64,000 bases of DNA. Origin: an uncultured Pseudomonadales bacterium. GTDB taxonomy: Bacteria; Pseudomonadota; Gammaproteobacteria; Pseudomonadales; Azotimanducaceae. The stretch spans positions 1,915,617-1,979,616 of the forward strand of contig OX638346.1 in NCBI GenBank assembly GCA_951813515.1, written 5' to 3'. The position numbers were made by a program, and so were the translations under genes. Of the stretch, positions 44,932 to 53,904 are shown in pieces (position 1 is the first letter of the stretch; each line of letters starts with the position of its first letter). The notes beneath the pieces were generated by a model. That model was not told where the DNA came from and ran no database searches. It saw only the letters and a list, made by a program, of their open reading frames with translations.

Positions 44932-46053
44932 CTACGTTCCCCTCGTCTCGAAATCTATTCGGGGATCAACGAACGTGTAGACAAGGTCGGCGATGAGCTG
45001 CGTCACGAGGCCGAGCAGGGTGAACACGAACAGCGTGCCGAACACGATCGGATAGTCCCGGGACATGATGGCCTCGAATCCCAGCAGGCCGATGCCCCGC
45101 AACGAGAATATGATCTCGATCAGAAAGCCGCCGGTGAAGAGTATGCCGAGCAGCGCCGCCGGGAATCCCGCGATGACGATGAGCATGGCGTTACGGAATA
45201 CGTGGCCGTAGAGAACGCGTCCCGGCGTCAGGCCCTTCGACCGGGCGGTGAGAACGTACTGCTTGTTGATCTCGTCCAAAAACGAGTTCTTCGTCAGCAT
45301 GGTCAACGTCGCGAAACTCCCGAAGGTGAGGGCGGCGACGGGCATGGCGAGGTGGTGCGCCCGGTCCTTGACCTGTTCCCAGAACGTCAGCTCGGAATAG
45401 TTGTCCGATATCAGTCCCCGCAACGGGAACCAGTCGAAATACTCGCCGCCGCAGAACAGGATGATGAGCACCATTGCCAGGATGAACGCCGGGATCGCAT
45501 AGCCGGCGAGGATCACGATGCTGGTCCAGATATCGAACGGCGTGCCGTCGCTGACAGCCTTCCGTATGCCCAGCGGAAGCGAAATCGTATAGGTGACGAG
45601 CAGCGCGGCGATGCCCAGCGACAGCGACACCGGCAACCGATCTATCACCAGGTCGACCACCGGGACATCCTGGTAGAAGCTGTTGCCGAAGTCGAACGAG
45701 AAGTAGTCCCGCAGCATGGTGAGGAAGCGGACGTGCGCCGGCTTGTCGAAACCGAACTGCTTCTCCAGTTCCTTGATGAGTTCCGGGTCGATCCCCCGCG
45801 CGAACTCGTAGCTGCTGGGGTTGCCCGCTTGCATGCCGCCGGGAGAGCCGCCTCCGCCTCCGACCATGGCGGTTGCGGCCACGCCCTCGCCCTGGAGCCG
45901 GGCGATGGCCTGATCGACCGGACCTCCCGGCGCCGCCTGGATGATGACGAAGTTCACGAGCATGATGCCGACGAGGGTTGGCAGCATCAGCGCGAGCCTG
46001 CGAGTGACGTAGGACGAGCCGATCCTGATCGCGAATTGGCGGACTTTGTGCAT
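44932..46053 (-). CDS. yejB: Peptide ABC transporter permease, YejB-like
   Basis: A 373-residue permease pairing with YejE. Recognisable are RRLALMLPTLVGIMLVNFVIIQAAPGGPVDQ, the Yej-specific loop with a Gly-rich stretch (VGGGGGSPGGMQ) and EQFGFDKPAHVRFL-like sequence, and the coupling helix NKQYVLTARSKGLTPGRVLYGHVFRNAM. Six membrane segments are predicted. It ends 2 bp before yejE and begins 18 bp after the second binding-protein gene. Confidence 0.94.
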   Translation of the reverse strand: MHKVRQFAIRIGSSYVTRRLALMLPTLVGIMLVNFVIIQAAPGGPVDQAIARLQGEGVAATAMVGGGGGSPGGMQAGNPSSYEFARGIDPELIKELEKQFGFDKPAHVRFLTMLRDYFSFDFGNSFYQDVPVVDLVIDRLPVSLSLGIAALLVTYTISLPLGIRKAVSDGTPFDIWTSIVILAGYAIPAFILAMVLIILFCGGEYFDWFPLRGLISDNYSELTFWEQVKDRAHHLAMPVAALTFGSFATLTMLTKNSFLDEINKQYVLTARSKGLTPGRVLYGHVFRNAMLIVIAGFPAALLGILFTGGFLIEIIFSLRGIGLLGFEAIMSRDYPIVFGTLFVFTLLGLVTQLIADLVYTFVDPRIDFETRGT

Positions 46054-46071
46054 GCTTGGAAACGATCCTCG

Positions 46072-47940
46072 CTAGTTGCCCTTCATTCCGGCGAGCCCGG
46101 CATCCACCCGGGCGTTCTTCTCCTCGTCCAGCCACCACAGATGCGGGAATCCCGTCCAGTTCATGTGCTCGATGCCGAGAGGCGGGTGGCCGAACCGGTC
46201 CCAGTATACGAGATGGCGCCCGACGGGATGACCTTCCGGTATGACGTAGAAATTCCAGAGCAGAACCCGATCCAGCGCCCGCCCGGCGGCATTCATGTCC
46301 GCTTCCGTCGTCGCCTGGGCGATCTCCTCCACCAGAAAGTCCACTGCGGGGTGCTTGATGCCCGCGTAGTTGGTCATGTCGGGCTGGTCCGCCGACCGGG
46401 AACTGAACTGGCTGCGCAGGCGCGCGGGAAAGGGGACTCTGAAGGTATAGAACTTGCGCATCGTCGCGTCGTAGTCGTAATTCCGCAGCCGATTGACCAT
46501 CAGGTTGCTCTCGACCTTGCGCAATACCGCGTTTATCCCAAGCCGTTTCAGGTTGTCGACGAAGGGCGTGAGCATGCGTTCATGTTCCGTGCTGGAGATA
46601 ATGAAGTCGAAGGCAAAAGGCTCTCCAGTCTTTGAGTTGACGCGCCTGAAATCTTCGACCACCCACCCAGCCTCGACGAGCAGCGCGTCGGCTTCGAGCA
46701 GCGTATCGCGATTGCGCCCGAAAAGGCCATTCTTCGGCAACGGCACCGGATGCGTAAACACGCGCTCGGGCACCTGGTCACGAAACGGTTCCAGCAGCGC
46801 GAGTTCCGCTTCGGACGGGAGTCCCTTGGCCTGCATCCCCGATCGCATGAAAAAGCTGTTGTTGCGGTCCATGCCGCCATGCCAGTAAACGCGGTTCGCC
46901 CACTCGAAGTTGTAGGCCAGTGTCAGCGCTTCCCGGACCCGTATGTCCTTGAACAGGTCTCGGCGATTATTAATCACGATGCAATAGTGCATGCCGTAGG
47001 AAGTGCCCATGAGATGGGTTTCCTTCTTGAACAGGCCCTTGTGATAGCCGGCGAAATCGTAGGCGGTGGCGAAGGTGCTCTCGTTCTGGTCGCGGTAGTA
47101 GTCGAAGACGCCTGCCCGCAGCGCCTGCAGCATGACGTTCATGTCGAAAAAGTAGAGGATCGATATGCGCTCGAAATTGTTGTGACCGACGCTCACGTTG
47201 AGGTCCCTGCCCCAGTAGTCCTCGACCCGTTCGAATACCAGCTTGTGGCCGGGGTCCACCTCGGCGATGCGATACGGGCCGTTTCCGAGGGGCGGTTCGA
47301 GGGTCGTGGCGGAGAACTTTCGGTCTTCCCAATAATGCTTCGGCAGCGGCGTGAACCCGGCCGTGAGGATCACCAGTTGCGGGTTCTTCTCGGCGGTCTC
47401 GCTGAAACGAAACGTGAAGGACCGGGGCCCGGTCTGTTCCAGTTCGACGATATCGCGGTATCTCTCTCTCCAACCGTAGGACGCGTCGGAACGTATGATT
47501 TCGAGTGTCCACAGGACGTCGTCCACGGTAACCGGTTTGCCGTCGTGCCAATAGGCGTTTTCGCGCAGCGTGTAGGTCACCCAACTGTAGTCGTCCGCCA
47601 CGTCCACGCTTTCCGCGAGCTTGCCGTAGTAGGAAGCCAGTTCGTCTTCCGACGCCTCCATGAGAGGATCGTAGAGAGGCGTGCCGAGCCTGGGGTCCAG
47701 GTAGACAGCCGCCACCCCCCTTTCGACATAGATGTGCAGATTGTTGAACGTGCCGACGATCGACATTCTGACCGTTCCGCCTTTCGGCGTATCCGGATAA
47801 GCGTAGTCGAAGTGCCGCATGTCGCTCGGGTACTTCAGGTCGCCGAAATACGCGAAGCCGTGGCTTGGCGCCGCCGCGACTCCGGGGGCGGGAACAAGCA
47901 TCAGGAAGCAGGCAAGAACACGCACTGCCAGTGCCGGCAC
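46072..47940 (-). CDS. yejA: YejA-like periplasmic peptide-binding protein, copy 2
   Basis: A 622-residue extracellular solute-binding protein (family 5) of the YejA type. A signal peptide (about residues 1-22) precedes APSHGFAYFGDLKYPSDMRHFDYAYPDTPKGGTVRMS, the YejA opening, and later VREALTLAYNFEWANRVYWHGGMDRNNSFF. The start is GTG. It is about two-thirds identical, by eye, to the gene directly upstream, and the two are separated by 10 bp. YejA proteins bind microcin C, short peptides and, in some alphaproteobacteria, murein peptides. Confidence 0.93.
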   Translation of the reverse strand: MPALAVRVLACFLMLVPAPGVAAAPSHGFAYFGDLKYPSDMRHFDYAYPDTPKGGTVRMSIVGTFNNLHIYVERGVAAVYLDPRLGTPLYDPLMEASEDELASYYGKLAESVDVADDYSWVTYTLRENAYWHDGKPVTVDDVLWTLEIIRSDASYGWRERYRDIVELEQTGPRSFTFRFSETAEKNPQLVILTAGFTPLPKHYWEDRKFSATTLEPPLGNGPYRIAEVDPGHKLVFERVEDYWGRDLNVSVGHNNFERISILYFFDMNVMLQALRAGVFDYYRDQNESTFATAYDFAGYHKGLFKKETHLMGTSYGMHYCIVINNRRDLFKDIRVREALTLAYNFEWANRVYWHGGMDRNNSFFMRSGMQAKGLPSEAELALLEPFRDQVPERVFTHPVPLPKNGLFGRNRDTLLEADALLVEAGWVVEDFRRVNSKTGEPFAFDFIISSTEHERMLTPFVDNLKRLGINAVLRKVESNLMVNRLRNYDYDATMRKFYTFRVPFPARLRSQFSSRSADQPDMTNYAGIKHPAVDFLVEEIAQATTEADMNAAGRALDRVLLWNFYVIPEGHPVGRHLVYWDRFGHPPLGIEHMNWTGFPHLWWLDEEKNARVDAGLAGMKGN

Positions 47941-47950
47941 TTGGTTGATG

Positions 47951-49855
47951 CTAGTCTCCCCGCATCCCGGCCAGGTAATCCTCTACCCGGGCGTTCTTCT
48001 CAACGTCGAGCCACCACAACTGCGGGAACCCCGTCCAGTTCATGTTCTCCCGGCCCATGGGAGGGTGCCCGAACCGGTCCCAGTAGACCGGGTGGCGGCC
48101 GAGTGGACACCCTTCGGGAATGACGTAGAAGTTCGAAAGCAATACCCGATCGAGGGCTCGTCCGGCGGTGTTCATTTCTTCCTCGGTCGTGGCGTTCAGC
48201 ACCTTTTCCACCAGGATATCCACGGCTGGATTCTTGATGCCGGGCAGGTTGGTCTGACTCGGTCGATCAGCCCACTGCGACTTGTACGTTCTGCGCATGC
48301 GATCCGGGATCGGGACCATGAACGTGTAGAGCTTGCGAATCGTCGAATCGAAGTCGTAGTTCCGCAGCCGGTTGGTCATCACGTTGCTTTCGAGCTTGCG
48401 CAGCACCGCGTTGATCCCCAAGCGCTTGAGGTTGTCGACGAAGGGCACCAGCATGCGCTCGTGGAGGGTGATCCTGACGATGAACTCCACCGTGAATGGC
48501 TCTCCGGTCTGGGCATTGACGCGCTGGAAATCCCTGATCACCCAGCCCGCTTCGTTGAGTAACGCGTCAGCCTGGAGCAGCGTATCGCGGTTGCGCCCGT
48601 ATGGTTCGTTCTGCGGCAGCGCCACGGGATGCGTGAAGACCCGCTCCGGCACGTGGTCGCGCAACGGTTCCAGGATCTCGAGTTCCGCCGCTGGCGGCAG
48701 CCCCCGGGCCTGCATCCCCGAACGCATGAAGTAGCTGTTGTTGCGTTCGAGGCCATTGAACCAGTACACGCGGTTCGCCCAATCGAAGTTGTAGGCCAGC
48801 GTCAGCGCCTCCCGGACCCGTATGTCCTTGAACAGGTCGCGGCGGGTGTTGAAGACGACGCTCTCATGCATGCCGTAGGAATAGCCCATTCGATAGGTTT
48901 CCCGCTTGAAGAAACCCTTGTGATAGGCCTCGAAGTCGTAGGCCGTGTGGAAGTGGCTTTCGTCCTCTTCGAAAAAGAAATCGATGAATCCCGCTCGCAT
49001 CGCCTGGAGCATGACGTTCCGGTCGAAGTAGTACGTGTACACGATGCGGTCGAAGTTGTGGTGGCCTACGTTGACGTTCAGATCCTTGCCCCAATAGTCC
49101 TCGACGCGTTCGAAAATCACCTTGTGTCCGGCCTCGACCTCGGCAAGGCGATAGGGTCCGTTGCCAAGCGGCGGCTCGAGGGTTGTGGCGGTGAAGTCCC
49201 TGTCCTCCCAGTAGTGTCGGGGCAGCGTGGTGAAACGGGCGGTGAGAACGACCAATGGCGGGCCCCAATCGACATCTTCATCCTCGACGAAATGGATCCT
49301 GAATGACCGTGGACCGGTCTGCTCGATCCTGTCGAAGGGTGCATATCGCGCTTTCCAGCTGTGGCCAGCCTCGGTCTTCACCATCTTGAAGGTCCACAGA
49401 ACGTCGTCGACCGTGACCGGTTCACCGTCGTGCCAGTACGCGTTGTCGCGCAGCGTGTACTCGACCCAACCATAGTCGTCTGCCACCTCCACGCTTTCGG
49501 CAAGCAGACCGTAGTAGGAAGCCAGTTCGTCCTCGGACCACCGCATGAGCTGGTCGTAGACCCTGGATCCCAGCCTGGTGTCCATGAAGGGAGTGAGGTT
49601 TCCCTTGTCGACGTACGCATGCACGTTGTTGAAGTTGCCGACGATGGACAGGTGAAGGTCTCCCCCTTTCGGGGCGTCCGGATTTGCGTAGTCGAAGTGC
49701 GGCATGTCCTTCGGGTATTGCAGGTCGCCGAAATACGCGAAGCCGTGGCTCGGTTCCGCCGCCGTGCCGAGTGCCGGGACGATTGCCAGCAGGCTGGCCG
49801 CCAGGCCCCCGGGAACTCGGAAACCGCCTTTGTGTGTGCGTAGAATCTTGAACAT
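47951..49855 (-). CDS. yejA: YejA-like periplasmic peptide-binding protein, copy 1
   Basis: A 634-residue homologue of the next gene with its own signal peptide (about 1-32), then AEPSHGFAYFGDLQYPKDMPHFDYANPDAPKGGDLHLSIVG. The same landmarks recur in the same order (VREALTLAYNFDWANRVYWFNGLERNNSYFMRSGM, RLRNYDFDSTIRKLYTF, GFPQLWWLDVEKNARV), so this is a tandem duplication followed by divergence. The two copies probably widen the range of peptides accepted by one YejBE permease. It begins 11 bp after the regulator gene. Confidence 0.93.
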   Translation of the reverse strand: MFKILRTHKGGFRVPGGLAASLLAIVPALGTAAEPSHGFAYFGDLQYPKDMPHFDYANPDAPKGGDLHLSIVGNFNNVHAYVDKGNLTPFMDTRLGSRVYDQLMRWSEDELASYYGLLAESVEVADDYGWVEYTLRDNAYWHDGEPVTVDDVLWTFKMVKTEAGHSWKARYAPFDRIEQTGPRSFRIHFVEDEDVDWGPPLVVLTARFTTLPRHYWEDRDFTATTLEPPLGNGPYRLAEVEAGHKVIFERVEDYWGKDLNVNVGHHNFDRIVYTYYFDRNVMLQAMRAGFIDFFFEEDESHFHTAYDFEAYHKGFFKRETYRMGYSYGMHESVVFNTRRDLFKDIRVREALTLAYNFDWANRVYWFNGLERNNSYFMRSGMQARGLPPAAELEILEPLRDHVPERVFTHPVALPQNEPYGRNRDTLLQADALLNEAGWVIRDFQRVNAQTGEPFTVEFIVRITLHERMLVPFVDNLKRLGINAVLRKLESNVMTNRLRNYDFDSTIRKLYTFMVPIPDRMRRTYKSQWADRPSQTNLPGIKNPAVDILVEKVLNATTEEEMNTAGRALDRVLLSNFYVIPEGCPLGRHPVYWDRFGHPPMGRENMNWTGFPQLWWLDVEKNARVEDYLAGMRGD

Positions 49856-49866
49856 CTGACGCGCGG

Positions 49867-50559
49867 TTAGCGCTCGGAACGTTCCTGGCCCTGGGAGATG
49901 AGCCTGCGCAGCTCCTTGCCCACCGATTCCAGGAGCGGCGCGTCCTCATCGGTGGCTCCGCGTACCGATAGTGCGACATCGGGCGAAATCTCGACGCGTG
50001 ACCACTGGTCGACGGAGCCCTGCTGGCGCCCCCGATTGTGGGCGCGCGTCTGCAGTTCGGAGAGGGCGTCGCCCAGTTTCGTCTCGATATCCGTAAGGGA
50101 CGACGGCGAGTCAGCGACGGTTGCGCCGTACGTACGTGCCTTGCGCGGCGGACCATCCAACACGGATTCCACGGATGGCTCACGGACCTCCTGCGCCGAC
50201 CAGGCGGTTTCTCTTGCCATGCTTCTCGCCTGGGGCGAACGTTCGGTGGATATGGCCTCACCTGGCAGCGCCGTCGCTACGGGCACCTGTCTGTCCGCCA
50301 CCTGGGCGAGAAGTTCGGCGGGCGCCCGGCTGAAGATGTCGCCCATATCCGCTAACGAGACAGGGCGGATTTCGCCAGCCTCCTCGGCCTCTCGTATGCG
50401 GCGGACAACCAGGAGTCGATCCAGCACGATCTTGGGATACCGTGTTCGGGGACCTCTACGACCGACCTTCGGGATCAGCCCCATTTGCACGTAGTAGGCA
50501 ATGGTTCTGCGGTCAAACCCGGTTGCCTGCTCCAACTCCTTGGCCGAATAGCTGCGCAT
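49867..50559 (-). CDS. MerR-family transcriptional regulator
   Basis: A 230-residue regulator. The N-terminal MerR-type winged helix is YSAKELEQATGFDRRTIAYYVQMGLIPKVGRRGPRTRYPKIVLDRLLVVRRIREAEEAGEI, residues about 4-65. The rest is a long linker and a C-terminal region (LTDIETKLGDALSELQTRA) that is not a known effector domain. As the first gene of the yej operon and divergent from the ARPP-1-like gene, it may control both from the AT-rich gap at 50560-50679. Confidence 0.85.
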   Translation of the reverse strand: MRSYSAKELEQATGFDRRTIAYYVQMGLIPKVGRRGPRTRYPKIVLDRLLVVRRIREAEEAGEIRPVSLADMGDIFSRAPAELLAQVADRQVPVATALPGEAISTERSPQARSMARETAWSAQEVREPSVESVLDGPPRKARTYGATVADSPSSLTDIETKLGDALSELQTRAHNRGRQQGSVDQWSRVEISPDVALSVRGATDEDAPLLESVGKELRRLISQGQERSER

Positions 50560-50679
50560 TGCGATCTCGTTCCAGTGGCATTTTAGTGGGTAATAGATGA
50601 CGTCTACTGTTGACTAAATCCCACAGGAATGTAGGCTGGCGTGAATTGATACACCGAAAATATAAACGGAGTCTTGTCA
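50560..50679. promoter_or_regulatory. AT-rich divergent promoter region
   Basis: This 120-bp gap between the MerR-type regulator and the ARPP-1-like gene is markedly more AT-rich than its surroundings. It has a GACGTC palindrome inside TAGATGACGTCTACT, separated GTGGG and CCCAC arms, a TTGACT -35-like box and TATAAA near 50661. A MerR-type operator would be expected here, but I cannot fix its exact position. Confidence 0.45.
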
Positions 50680-51690
50680 ATGCATCCAGCTAAATTAGCA
50701 GTTTCTCGCCTCGTTGTCGGTCAGCCGACAACTGCTCGAGGGCTCTCGATGTATCCCCTCCGCTCGCCGTTGGAGGGCACCGTGGACTACATGCTTCTGC
50801 GCGATGCCCTGGTGGCCGGACTGGTCACCATTCGGGAAGTTTCCGAGCGAGGGAGTGTTCCCGATCTGCTGGTCGACAACCGGGCGGAGTGCGGTGTCCT
50901 CATTGTGGACGGTGAAGAATTCGTCGGGGCCAAGCAAAACAGAGTCGCCAATCTCACGCTCCTGCTTGCGCCGGACAGGACAACTTCTGTTCCGGTTTCC
51001 TGCGTCGAACAGGGACGCTGGTCACGCCAGACCGATCCCTTCGTGCTGTCGCAGCGCGTGCATCATTCGCGGGGGCGTGCGGCGAGACTCTCCAGCGTGC
51101 AAGAGTCCATGCGCTTCGGAGGCACGCGACACTCGGACCAATCGGCGGTCTGGGGGGAAATCCGGGCCAAGACGATTGCCATGGCTGCGGAGTCGCCAAC
51201 CGGTGCGATGGGTGCCTTTTTCGAGCAGCACGCATCGACGCTTGATGAACTGGTGGCGTGTTTCCGGGCGGAGCCGGACGTGTGCGGCGGCATCTTCGCG
51301 ATCGGTGGGGACATTTGCGGGTTGGATGTCTTCGACAAGCCAGCGGCATTCTCCGCCTTGCTGCCCAAACTGGTCCGCAGCTACGGTATCGATGCGCTGG
51401 AACACAGCTATCGGACGAGCGTGTCAGGCGTACCGGACACAGAAGCAGCGCGAGGGTTTTTGTCCAAGCTCAACAAGGGGTACATCGAGGAACACGAAGC
51501 GGTGGGTCTCGGGACCGACGTTCGGATCGCGGTCGAGGGTATCGTCGCGGGAGGTCTAATGGTCGATTCGAGTCTGCTTCACCTTGTCGCATTCGCGGAC
51601 CTGTCCGATCGACAGTCATGGTTTGACGCCGGCGAGGGTCTTGCCAGATCTCGTCACCGGCGGCAGGCGATGATCGATCACGGGGTCTGA
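50680..51690 (+). CDS. ARPP-1-like domain protein
   Basis: A 336-residue cytosolic protein matching, as far as I recall, the ARPP-1 domain (ADP-ribosylglycohydrolase and rhodanese/phosphatase-associated). Diagnostic stretches are SVPDLLVDNRAECGVLIVDGEEFVGAKQNRVANLTLLL, VPVSCVEQGRWSRQ, SDQSAVWGEIRAKT, PTGAMGAFFEQ and FAIGGDICGLDVFDKPAAF. The ATG has GGAG eight bases upstream. Its biochemical role is unknown. It is transcribed away from the MerR-type regulator from a shared AT-rich region. Confidence 0.65.
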   Translation: MHPAKLAVSRLVVGQPTTARGLSMYPLRSPLEGTVDYMLLRDALVAGLVTIREVSERGSVPDLLVDNRAECGVLIVDGEEFVGAKQNRVANLTLLLAPDRTTSVPVSCVEQGRWSRQTDPFVLSQRVHHSRGRAARLSSVQESMRFGGTRHSDQSAVWGEIRAKTIAMAAESPTGAMGAFFEQHASTLDELVACFRAEPDVCGGIFAIGGDICGLDVFDKPAAFSALLPKLVRSYGIDALEHSYRTSVSGVPDTEAARGFLSKLNKGYIEEHEAVGLGTDVRIAVEGIVAGGLMVDSSLLHLVAFADLSDRQSWFDAGEGLARSRHRRQAMIDHGV

Positions 51691-51710
51691 CTGTGGGTCC
51701 TGACTGTGGA

Positions 51711-51724
51711 AAACCGCGCGGTTT
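51711..51724. repeat. 14-bp palindrome between the ARPP-1-like and DgcN-like genes
   Basis: AAACCGCGCGGTTT is a perfect palindrome inside an outer GGGTC...GACCC pair, and CTGACTGTGG occurs twice just upstream. It could be a hairpin acting as a weak terminator or an operator for the next gene. Confidence 0.45.
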
Positions 51725-51773
51725 GACCCTATGGTGAGCAGGTGAGCAGCCAGCGCGACAGGGTCGCCGCGAC

Positions 51774-52769
51774 ATGCGCATCAAGACGCCTTATCTCCTC
51801 TTTCTCGGCGACGCCAGAGACGCCCTGGCGGCGAAGACCGGACAGGGCATCGTCGACTGGCGTCCGGACGCTGTCGCCGGACAGATGCGGCTTTCCGGCT
51901 GCGGCGCCGATCTCGGCGTTTCCGAGCTGTCCATCGCCGAGGCGGCGCGCGCAGGTGCCAGGACCTTCGTCATTGGCGCCGTCAATCCCGGCGGTGTGCT
52001 CCCGGACGCATGGCACAGCCACGTCGTCGAAGCTTTGGAAGCAGGACTGGATGTCGCGAGCGGCATGCATGTGCGTCTTGCCGACATGACCGGGATCGCA
52101 AGGTCCGCGTGTCGTCTGGGCCGGCGGTTGTTCGACGTGCGCCACCCCCGTGGTACGTTTCACACGGCGAGCGGCCGCAAGCGCACGGGCAAACGGCTAC
52201 TGACGGTAGGCACCGACTGCTCCGTGGGCAAGAAGTACACCGCACTCGCCATCGAACGGGAACTCTTGCGGCGCGGCGTGGACGCGGACTACCGCGCAAC
52301 GGGACAGACGGGCATTCTCATATCCGGCTCTGGCATCGCCATCGACGCGGTTGTCTCCGACTTCGCGGCGGGCGCTGCGGAGGCACTGTCGCCGGATGCC
52401 GATGCGGACCATTGGGACGTGGTGGAGGGCCAGGGTTCGTTGTTTCATCCGTCCTTCGCCGGCGTCAGCCTGGCGCTGCTGCACGGCACGCAGCCGGACG
52501 CTTTCGTCGTCTGCCACGAACCGAACCGCCGAACCATGCGCAATGTCGATGTGCCGATCGCGTCCATCGAGGACGTGATCGCCGAGACCATCGCGCTTGG
52601 GCGTCTTACCAACCCGCATATCCGTTGTGTCGGCATCGCCATGGACACCTCGGCGCTCGCGACGGCGGATGCGATGCACGTTATTGAGCAGACCGGCCAT
52701 CGATTCCGGTTGCCCGCATGCGATCCGGTGCGGCAGGGCGTCGGCGTTATCGTCGATGGATTGCTTTGA
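51774..52769 (+). CDS. dgcN: DUF1611 protein, DgcN-like (D-glutamate N-acetyltransferase family)
   Basis: A 331-residue DUF1611 protein with an N-terminal Rossmann-like region and a C-terminal P-loop domain, motif GTDCSVGKKYT at residues 146-156. Further conserved stretches are DVVEGQGSLFHPSFAGVSLALLHG and PDAFVVCHEPNR. DUF1611 members include DgcN, which in marine bacteria N-acetylates D-glutamate in a two-step route to L-glutamate; the next gene is of the DgcA/dipeptide-epimerase family, the known partner. The older view of DUF1611 as an unassigned ATPase remains possible. Confidence 0.8.
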   Translation: MRIKTPYLLFLGDARDALAAKTGQGIVDWRPDAVAGQMRLSGCGADLGVSELSIAEAARAGARTFVIGAVNPGGVLPDAWHSHVVEALEAGLDVASGMHVRLADMTGIARSACRLGRRLFDVRHPRGTFHTASGRKRTGKRLLTVGTDCSVGKKYTALAIERELLRRGVDADYRATGQTGILISGSGIAIDAVVSDFAAGAAEALSPDADADHWDVVEGQGSLFHPSFAGVSLALLHGTQPDAFVVCHEPNRRTMRNVDVPIASIEDVIAETIALGRLTNPHIRCVGIAMDTSALATADAMHVIEQTGHRFRLPACDPVRQGVGVIVDGLL

Positions 52770-52850
52770 GCCCGTTTCTGCTGCGGACCCGAAGGCAACG
52801 GCCTGTCACGTGGCGGGACTCTGGTAGGGCCGTGTTTCCAATGCGGGTAG

Positions 52851-53858
52851 ATGGACGAGAACGTGGAGAATAGCGGCACCTGCTCCGTGGAGGTTGCGGC
52901 CCAACTGCAAAGCTGGCCCGTTGCCCGTCCGTTCACCATATCCCGGGGTACGAAACGCACAGCCGAAGTTGTGGTTGCGACCGTGACCGACGGCGAATTC
53001 CGGGGCCGCGGTGAGTGTGTCCCTTATTCCCGCTACGGCGAAACGGCACCGCACATCGTTCGCAGGATCGATGCGTTCCGCGGCCCCTTCGATCGCGCTG
53101 GCCTCGCGAACGCTCTTCCGGCCGGCGCGGCGCGGAATGCGCTCGATTGCGCGCTTTGGGACCTGGCCGCCAAACGCAGCGGTCGATCGGCATGGGAGCT
53201 GGCGGACGTTCCGAGGCCGGTCGATGTCGTCACCGCGTTCACGTTGAGCCTCAACACTCCGAAAGCGATGGGCGAACGGGCACGCGCCGCGCGCGACCGC
53301 GTGGTCCTGAAGATAAAGCTGGGAACGGATTCTGTCGCGCTGGATATCGAACGGCTGCGCGCGGTGCGGACCAATGCGCCCGATGCGCGTCTCATCGTGG
53401 ACGTCAATGAAGGCTGGTCCCTGAAGGCCCTCGAAGCGTTCGTCCCGGTGGCGTTGGAAGCCGGGGTCGAGATGATCGAGCAGCCGCTGGCGGAAGGCGA
53501 GGATGCGGTTCTCGCGGGGTTTCAGTCACCGGTGCCGCTCTGTGCCGATGAGAGCATCCGCGACGGCTCCAACCTTGCCGCGGTCGCACAACGCTACCAG
53601 GCCGTGAACATCAAGCTGGACAAGACCGGAGGATTGACGCGTGCGCTGGCCCTGGCGCGGGAAGCGCAGGCGCGTGACCTCTCCGTGGTGGTCGGTTGCA
53701 TGGTCTCCACGTCGCTTTCCATGGCGCCGGCGCTGCTGCTTGCCGGATTTGCGCGCTTTGTCGATCTCGACGGTCCGCAACTCCTGGACAGAGACCGCGA
53801 CCCGGGCCTTGAATACAATGGCAGTCGTGTATCGTTTTCCGAACGCGTATGGGGATGA
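52851..53858 (+). CDS. dgcA: Dipeptide epimerase / N-acetyl-D-glutamate racemase-like enolase-superfamily enzyme
   Basis: A 335-residue enolase-superfamily enzyme of the muconate-lactonising subgroup. Catalytic Lys154 and Lys156 (VLKIKLG), metal ligands Asp184 (LIVDVNEGW), Glu210 (EMIEQPL) and Asp233 (CADES), and Lys255/Lys258 (NIKLDKTGG) are all present. This pattern is that of L-Ala-D/L-Glu epimerase, used in murein-peptide recycling, and of DgcA, the N-acetyl-D-glutamate racemase acting after DgcN. With a DgcN-like gene directly upstream, DgcA is the favoured call. Confidence 0.87.
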   Translation: MDENVENSGTCSVEVAAQLQSWPVARPFTISRGTKRTAEVVVATVTDGEFRGRGECVPYSRYGETAPHIVRRIDAFRGPFDRAGLANALPAGAARNALDCALWDLAAKRSGRSAWELADVPRPVDVVTAFTLSLNTPKAMGERARAARDRVVLKIKLGTDSVALDIERLRAVRTNAPDARLIVDVNEGWSLKALEAFVPVALEAGVEMIEQPLAEGEDAVLAGFQSPVPLCADESIRDGSNLAAVAQRYQAVNIKLDKTGGLTRALALAREAQARDLSVVVGCMVSTSLSMAPALLLAGFARFVDLDGPQLLDRDRDPGLEYNGSRVSFSERVWG

Positions 53859-53904
53859 CAGCTAGCGATGACCTCTATTGATTCAACAACCCCCTTGGTG
53901 AGAT

